NCBI GenBank assembly: GCA_943323725.2
Contig: CALPIW020000142.1
Span: 1-5,011 of the forward strand
DNA: 5,011 nt
Direction of reading: 5' to 3'
Origin: Polynucleobacter meluiroseus
Lineage (GTDB): Bacteria; Verrucomicrobiota; Verrucomicrobiia; Opitutales; UBA953
This document shows, piece by piece, positions 1 through 5,011 of this stretch (positions within the stretch are counted from its first letter, which is position 1; every line of letters starts with the position of its first letter). The notes beneath the pieces are model-generated. The model worked only from the letters and a program-made list of their open reading frames with translations, was not told where the DNA came from and did not search any database. A program made the position numbers and the translations under genes.

Positions 1-7
1 CCCGAAC

Positions 8-28
8 GGATGCGATGTCATCGCATCC
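8..28. repeat. 21-base near-perfect palindrome beyond the sdh terminator
   Basis: Two perfect 10-base arms, GGATGCGATG (8-17) and CATCGCATCC (19-28), surround a single central T. As RNA the innermost pairs would open to make a loop, leaving a stem of about 8 bp. No T tract follows on the plus strand (CTACCCAAAC), so it is not a convincing terminator by itself. It could be a protein-binding site, an intergenic REP-like unit, or the 3' hairpin of a gene lying to the left of the window. The symmetry is seen directly; the role is unknown. Confidence 0.6.
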
Positions 29-42
29 CTACCCAAACAAGA

Positions 43-62
43 AGGGCGCCTGACGGCGCCCT
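43..62 (-). terminator. Intrinsic terminator of the sdhCAB operon, possibly bidirectional
   Basis: An 8-bp perfect stem, AGGGCGCC (43-50) with GGCGCCCT (55-62), closes a TGAC tetraloop. Read on the minus strand it lies about 63 bases past the sdhB stop codon and is followed by TCTTGTTTGGGT, a moderately T-rich tail. Read on the plus strand it is followed by CTTTTACTT, so it could also stop a gene entering from the left. The GC-rich stem, short loop and T tracts fit a rho-independent terminator shared by convergent units, though the T tracts are imperfect. Confidence 0.75.
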
Positions 63-107
63 CTTTTACTTCCCCGTGTCACCGTGTCCCCTTGCCCACG
101 TGACCCT

Positions 108-124
108 CGCGAGCTCCGCTCGCG
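108..124 (-). other. Hairpin immediately after the sdhB stop codon
   Basis: A perfect 7-bp inverted repeat, CGCGAGC (108-114) and GCTCGCG (118-124), has a 3-base loop and begins two bases after the sdhB TGA on the minus strand. No T tract follows, so termination is unlikely here. A 3'-end stabilising hairpin that blocks exonucleases, acting before the terminator at 43-62, is a reasonable reading. The structure is seen; the role is inferred. Confidence 0.5.
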
Positions 125-125
125 C

Positions 126-935
126 TCAGTCTCCGCCCTTGGAAGGCTTACCGGTGGAGGAGAAGAACTCCTTCACGCGGGCGCGGAGATAGTCGCGATT
201 GAGCTTGGCGATGACGTCGAGCGTGATGCTCTTCGGGCAATGCGCCTGGCACTCGCCGTAGTTGGAGCAGTTGCCGAAGCCAGCTTCATCCATGGTCTTC
301 ACCATGGCGAGGGTGCGGCGATCGCGCTCGGCCTGGCCTTGTGGCAGGATGTTGAGGTGGTTGATCTTGGCGCCGACGAAGAGCATCGCGGAGCCGTTCT
401 TGCAGGAGGCGACGCAGGCGCCGCAGCCGATGCATTCCGCGGCGTCCATGGCCTCGTCGGCGACGGGCTTGGGCACCGGGATATTGTTGGCTTCGGGGGC
501 GGAGCCGGTGCGGACGGTGATGAAGCCGCCGGACTGGATCACCTTGTCGAAGCCGGAGCGGTCGACGGCGAGATCCTTGAGCACCGGGAAGGCGCGGGCG
601 CGCCACGGCTCGACGGTGATCGTCTCGCCGTCGCGGAAGTTGCGCATGTGCAGCTGGCAGGTCGTCACGCCCGGGAGGGGGCCGTGGGGCATGCCGTTGA
701 TCGTCATCGAGCACATGCCGCAGATGCCTTCGCGGCAGTCGTGGTCGAAGGCGAAGGTGTCCTGGCCGGCCTTGATGAGCTGCTCGTTGAGCATGTCCAT
801 CATCTCGAGGAACGAGGCCGAGGTCGGCACGGCGGGGAGCGCGTGCTCCTCGAAGGCGCCGGGCTGGCCGCGGCGCTGGCGCCAGACGCGCAGCTTGAGC
901 GCGAGGGTGGTTTCTTTTCCGTTGTCCTGGACCAT
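126..935 (-). CDS. sdhB: Succinate dehydrogenase/fumarate reductase iron-sulfur subunit (type B SdhB)
   Basis: This 269-residue electron-transfer subunit carries electrons between the FAD of SdhA and the haems and quinone of SdhC, on the cytoplasmic face of the membrane. The N-terminal ferredoxin-like domain has the [2Fe-2S] ligands C67, C72, C75 and C93 (core CREGICGMC). The gap between the third and fourth Cys is 17 residues (TINGMPHGP...TTCQLHMR), typical of the non-classical complexes. The C-terminal domain has C168, C171, C174 and C233 for [4Fe-4S], and C178, C223 and C229 for [3Fe-4S]. All eleven ligands are present. The reading frame stays open far upstream into sdhA, but the ATG at 935 gives the normal family length and sits only five bases after the sdhA stop, implying translational coupling. 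No Shine-Dalgarno is visible; the start context is CACCATGG. The last gene of the operon, it is followed by a hairpin and a terminator. Confidence 0.96.
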   Translation of the reverse strand: MVQDNGKETTLALKLRVWRQRRGQPGAFEEHALPAVPTSASFLEMMDMLNEQLIKAGQDTFAFDHDCREGICGMCSMTINGMPHGPLPGVTTCQLHMRNFRDGETITVEPWRARAFPVLKDLAVDRSGFDKVIQSGGFITVRTGSAPEANNIPVPKPVADEAMDAAECIGCGACVASCKNGSAMLFVGAKINHLNILPQGQAERDRRTLAMVKTMDEAGFGNCSNYGECQAHCPKSITLDVIAKLNRDYLRARVKEFFSSTGKPSKGGD

Positions 936-940
936 GGTGA

Positions 941-2869
<1,929 letters not shown>

Positions 2870-2893
2870 GGGTCGGGGCGCTGGAGGTGACGA

Positions 2894-3565
2894 TTACTTC
2901 AGGCAGCCGGTGAGCACGGCGAGAGGGATGGAGATGAAGCCGAGGGCCACGATCCAGGCGTAGGCCAGGGCGAGGACGTCGAGCCGCCCGCGCCAGCGTT
3001 CATTGCGCAGGCCGAGGGTCTGGAAGACGCTGCTGACGCCGTGGCTGAGGTGCAGGCAGAGCAGCAGCATGCTGATGATGTAGAAGACGGCGACCGTCTT
3101 GCAGGAGAAGCCCGCGACGACCATCTTGTAGACGTCGTCCCCGTAGGCGACGTCGCCCAAGGCGACCGCCTTCAAGGTGAAGTGGAGGAGGTGGAAGACC
3201 ACGAAGCCCAGGATCACCACGCCCGAGTAGGGCATCGTGCGGGAGCCAATGGTCGCGCGACGGGTGGCTTCGGCGGCGGGACCGCCGGCGCGGGCGGCGC
3301 GGTTCTCCAGGGTGAGCTGGATGCCGACCCAGATATGAGCGAAGACGCTGATGATCAGCACCGTACGGGCGGTCCAGAGCAGGGCCACGTTCTCGTGCAG
3401 CCACTTCGCGTAGGCGTTGATCGCCGCCGGGCTCTTGAACATCAGCAGGTTGCCCGTCATGTGGCCGAGCACGAAGCCGGCGAGGACGAGGCCGGTGAGG
3501 GCCATCACGACCTTCTTCCCGATGGAAGAGGGACGACAGCTAGAACAGCAGGAGCTTGCGGACAT
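2894..3565 (-). CDS. sdhC: Succinate dehydrogenase cytochrome b558 membrane anchor (type B SdhC)
   Basis: This 223-residue dihaem membrane anchor is the only anchor subunit in the operon; there is no sdhD, as expected for type B complexes. Five hydrophobic helices are visible at about 17-42, 62-86, 113-137, 157-181 and 197-219. The family motif SSIGKKVVMALTG (13-25) leads into helix I. Candidate haem-b axial ligands are H35 (LGHMTGN), H77 (FAHIWVG), H125 or H128 (FHLLHF), and H172 or H175 (LHLSHG), one each in helices I-IV as in the Wolinella and Bacillus relatives. It is the first gene of the operon. The ATG at 3565 is the only in-frame ATG ahead of SSIGKK; the next, codon 21, would cut into helix I. 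No Shine-Dalgarno is seen. The N-terminal tail is oddly Cys/Ser-rich (SSCCSSC) and uses T-ending codons unlike the rest of the gene. Confidence 0.94.
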   Translation of the reverse strand: MSASSCCSSCRPSSIGKKVVMALTGLVLAGFVLGHMTGNLLMFKSPAAINAYAKWLHENVALLWTARTVLIISVFAHIWVGIQLTLENRAARAGGPAAEATRRATIGSRTMPYSGVVILGFVVFHLLHFTLKAVALGDVAYGDDVYKMVVAGFSCKTVAVFYIISMLLLCLHLSHGVSSVFQTLGLRNERWRGRLDVLALAYAWIVALGFISIPLAVLTGCLK

Positions 3566-3580
3566 GGCGGAGCGGGACGG

Positions 3581-3595
3581 GATGCAAAAAGCATC
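3581..3595 (-). repeat. Short inverted repeat in the sdhC leader
   Basis: GATGC (3581-3585) and GCATC (3591-3595) flank five A's (five T's on the sdhC coding strand). It sits 15 bases upstream of the sdhC start codon, so in the mRNA it would be a small 5-bp hairpin close to the initiation region. As DNA it could be a small operator. The same GATGC/GCATC arms occur in the palindrome at 8-28 beyond the other end of the operon. The element is short enough to be chance. Confidence 0.4.
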
Positions 3596-3608
3596 AAATA
3601 GGCAGTTT

Positions 3609-3640
3609 CCTTTGTTCCCACCCCGGACGCAGGGAAAAGG
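3609..3640 (-). other. Stem-loop at the predicted 5' end of sdhC mRNA
   Basis: CCTTT (3609-3613) pairs with AAAGG (3636-3640), and TCCC (3616-3619) pairs with GGGA (3632-3635). This gives nine base pairs interrupted by a two-base bulge (3614-3615) around a 12-base loop. The predicted sdhC transcription start (about 3638) falls at the outer end of the stem, so the transcript would begin in, or just inside, this hairpin. 5'-terminal hairpins often protect mRNA from decay; that role here is inference. Confidence 0.4.
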
Positions 3641-3644
3641 GGAG

Positions 3645-3673
3645 GTATTAGCGGGACACCCCCCGATTGTGAA
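3645..3673 (-). promoter_or_regulatory. Candidate sigma70-type promoter for sdhCAB
   Basis: On the minus strand, TTCACA (3673-3668, five of six matches to TTGACA) is followed after exactly 17 bases by TAATAC (3650-3645), a weak -10 with three of six matches. Transcription would start near 3638, giving a leader of about 72 bases. It is the best spaced hexamer pair I found between sdhC and the GC-rich block. The -10 is poor and sigma preferences of the host are unknown, so this is tentative. Confidence 0.35.
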
Positions 3674-3676
3674 AAA

Positions 3677-3745
3677 CCCTCATAAGGGGGCGAAAGCCCG
3701 ACCCCCGAGGGGCGCCCCCGGACCCGGGCCAGCCCCCTGGACCGA
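3677..3745. other. GC-rich block of alternating G and C runs between the divergent promoters
   Basis: This stretch lies between the two candidate promoters and holds no gene. It contains CCCT/AGGG around CATA (3677-3688), GGGC-GAAA-GCCC (3688-3699, a 4-bp stem with a GNRA loop), GGGGG (3686-3690) able to pair with CCCCC (3702-3706), GGGGCGCCCC (3709-3718), and a further C run at 3733-3737. The minus strand therefore carries five G runs of three or more. Several folds are mutually exclusive. It could be a regulator-binding or DNA-structure element, or simple GC drift in a spacer. Confidence 0.4.
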
Positions 3746-3758
3746 CCGGAAAAACCGC

Positions 3759-3786
3759 TTGCCATGGTTTTTTTCGGCCATGCAAT
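3759..3786 (+). promoter_or_regulatory. Candidate sigma70-type promoter for pyrG
   Basis: TTGCCA (3759-3764, five of six) lies 16 bases before TGCAAT (3781-3786, four of six); GCAATT at 17-base spacing is an alternative. Transcription would begin near 3791-3793, leaving a leader of about 78 bases that contains the stem-loop at 3797-3828. The elements lie within an imperfect dyad, TTG-C-CATGG (3759-3767) and CCATG-CAA (3778-3785), which could be an operator. The call rests only on consensus matching. Confidence 0.4.
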
Positions 3787-3796
3787 TCGAAAGTCC

Positions 3797-3838
3797 AGAC
3801 CGGCTTCCGTCACAGGACCTGCCGGTCTTATCTTTTTT
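3797..3838 (+). terminator. Intrinsic terminator/attenuator in the pyrG leader
   Basis: A perfect 8-bp stem, AGACCGGC (3797-3804) with GCCGGTCT (3821-3828), is followed by TATC and six T's (3829-3838), the form of a rho-independent terminator reading toward pyrG. The 16-base loop can add three pairs, TCC (3806-3808) with GGA (3815-3817). It ends 32 bases before the pyrG ATG. The upstream neighbour sdhC is transcribed away from it, so no plus-strand gene needs terminating here. The natural reading is premature termination of the pyrG transcript, or the end of a very short RNA. Attenuation of pyrG is known in Bacillus, where low CTP causes G addition at the transcript 5' end, but the G-rich start that mechanism needs is not seen here. 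The terminator shape is observed; attenuation is inferred. Confidence 0.55.
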
Positions 3839-3870
3839 ACCCGCTCCCCAGCCCTCCCGACCACCTTTCC

Positions 3871-5011
3871 ATGAAGTATATTTTCGTCACCGGCGGCGTC
3901 ATCTCCTCCCTGGGCAAAGGCCTCACCGCCGCCGCCCTGGGCGCCCTGCTCGAATGCCGGGGCCTGAAGGTGCGCATCCAGAAGTTCGACCCGTACCTCA
4001 ACGTCGATCCGGGCACCATGAGCCCCTACCAGCACGGCGAGGTCTACGTCCTCAACGACGGCGCCGAGACCGACCTCGACCTCGGCCACTACGAACGCTT
4101 CACCTCCGGCGAGCTCTCGCGCCTCAACAGCCTCAGCTCCGGCCAGGTCTACGAGACCGTCATCCAGAAGGAACGCCGCGGCGATTACCTCGGCAAGACC
4201 GTGCAGGTCATCCCGCATGTCACCAACGAGATCAAGGACCGCATCCTCAAGGGCGGCGAAGGCGTCGACGTGCTCATCACCGAGATCGGCGGCACGACCG
4301 GCGACATCGAAGGCCTGCCCTTCCTCGAGGCGCTCCGTCAGTTCCAGCACGACGCCGGCCGCGAGAACGTGGCCTTCCTGCACTGCACGCTGGTGCCCTT
4401 CATCAAGGCCGCCGGCGAGCTCAAGACGAAGCCCTCGCAGCAGTCCGTCGCCAAGCTCCGCGAGATCGGCATCCAGCCCGACCTGCTCGTCTGCCGCACC
4501 GACCGGCCGATCGGCGAAGACAACCGCCAGAAGCTCTCCCTCTACTGCAACGTCGGCCTGGACTGCGTGTTCGAGTGCCGCGACGTCGAGCACTCCATCT
4601 ACGAACTGCCGATGCAGCTCGCCGAACAGCGCATGGACGAAGTCGTCGTCAAGCGCCTCGGCCTGCAGTGCCGGCCGATCGACATCTCCCCGTGGCGCGA
4701 GATCGTGCGTCGCCTCCTGCAGCCGAAGCACCGCGTGCGCGTGGGCGTCGTCGGCAAGTACATCGAGCTCCAGGACGCTTATAAGTCCGTCTACGAATCC
4801 ATCACCCACGGCGGCATCGCCAACGAGACCGCCGTCGAAGTCGTGCGCATCGACGCCGAGGACCTCGAGACCAAGGGCACCGCTTCCCTCGAAGGCCTGG
4901 ACGGCATCCTCGTCCCCGGCGGCTTCGGCAACCGCGGCATCGAAGGCAAGATCATCGCCGCCAAGTTCGCCCGCGAACGCAAGGTCCCCTACTACGGCCT
5001 GTGCCTCGGCA
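3871..5011 (+). CDS. pyrG: CTP synthase (partial, 3' end beyond the window)
   Basis: CTP synthase makes CTP from UTP, ATP and glutamine, the last step of pyrimidine nucleotide synthesis in the cytoplasm. The first 380 codons are present and open; the usual protein is about 535-550 residues, so roughly 160-170 are missing. The N-terminal synthase domain shows the ATP loop GGVISSLGKG (8-17, K16), the Mg-ligand region ETDLDLGHYERF (66-77, D70), E138 in TEIGGTTGDIEGLP, and the UTP/CTP-site motif KTKPSQQS (185-192), a slight variant of the common KTKPTQHS. YKSVYESITHGG (304-315) begins the linker to the class I glutamine amidotransferase domain, which shows the oxyanion segment PGGFG (349-353) and GLCLG (376-380) with nucleophile C378. 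The catalytic His and Glu lie beyond the window. The ATG at 3871 gives the conserved MKYIFVTGG start; no Shine-Dalgarno precedes it, only a pyrimidine-rich stretch. Confidence 0.97.
   Translation, partial: MKYIFVTGGVISSLGKGLTAAALGALLECRGLKVRIQKFDPYLNVDPGTMSPYQHGEVYVLNDGAETDLDLGHYERFTSGELSRLNSLSSGQVYETVIQKERRGDYLGKTVQVIPHVTNEIKDRILKGGEGVDVLITEIGGTTGDIEGLPFLEALRQFQHDAGRENVAFLHCTLVPFIKAAGELKTKPSQQSVAKLREIGIQPDLLVCRTDRPIGEDNRQKLSLYCNVGLDCVFECRDVEHSIYELPMQLAEQRMDEVVVKRLGLQCRPIDISPWREIVRRLLQPKHRVRVGVVGKYIELQDAYKSVYESITHGGIANETAVEVVRIDAEDLETKGTASLEGLDGILVPGGFGNRGIEGKIIAAKFARERKVPYYGLCLG

Noticed and set aside
1..125. A small protein-coding frame on the plus strand from 10 to 192
   Set aside because: It runs through two hairpins and into the antisense of sdhB, has no ribosome binding site and resembles no family I recognise.
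3672..3688. CCCT-TATG-AGGG followed by TTTTT on the minus strand, as a terminator
   Set aside because: The stem is only 4 bp, and it lies upstream of the candidate sdhC promoter with no minus-strand gene seen ahead of it. The T run more likely belongs to the -35 area.
3791..3830. Bacillus-type CTP-sensitive reiterative G addition controlling the pyrG leader
   Set aside because: That mechanism needs a G-run transcript start and a C/U-rich 5' arm of the terminator. The predicted start is AAGTCC and the 5' arm is AGACCGGC. Only the general attenuator layout matches.

Overview
The window is ordinary, well-conserved core metabolism from a GC-rich bacterium with strong G/C bias at third codon positions. 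It carries a complete type B (dihaem, single-anchor) succinate:quinone oxidoreductase operon on the minus strand, sdhC-sdhA-sdhB. Diverging from it on the plus strand is the first 380 codons of pyrG (CTP synthase), which runs off the right edge. The SdhCAB proteins resemble the non-classical succinate dehydrogenase / fumarate reductase group found in Bacteroidota, Chlamydiota-Verrucomicrobiota and Campylobacterota. High GC together with this complex type suggests a Verrucomicrobiota-like (perhaps Opitutales-like) host. That placement is inference from recalled family resemblance, not a search.

Layout. Bases 1-125 are the 3' end of the sdh operon. They hold three successive inverted repeats and no gene; the middle one (43-62) looks like an intrinsic terminator that could work in both directions. 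sdhB (126-935), sdhA (941-2869) and sdhC (2894-3565) follow with gaps of only 5 and 24 bases, so they are one transcription unit. Bases 3566-3870 form a 305-base divergent control region. From left to right it holds two hairpins in the sdhC leader, a candidate sdhC promoter, a block of alternating G and C runs, a candidate pyrG promoter inside an imperfect dyad, and a stem-loop followed by six T's just before pyrG. pyrG begins at 3871.

SdhA (FAD, succinate/fumarate site) and SdhB (three Fe-S clusters) form the cytoplasmic catalytic part. SdhC is the five-helix membrane anchor carrying two haems b and the quinone site. PyrG makes CTP from UTP and has no direct biochemical link to the complex.

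No new multi-gene system is visible. The most interesting item is non-coding: an intrinsic-terminator-like structure at 3797-3838 pointing into pyrG with no plus-strand gene upstream of it to terminate, which suggests attenuation control of CTP synthase. All four start codons lack a recognisable Shine-Dalgarno sequence, and each is immediately preceded by CC.
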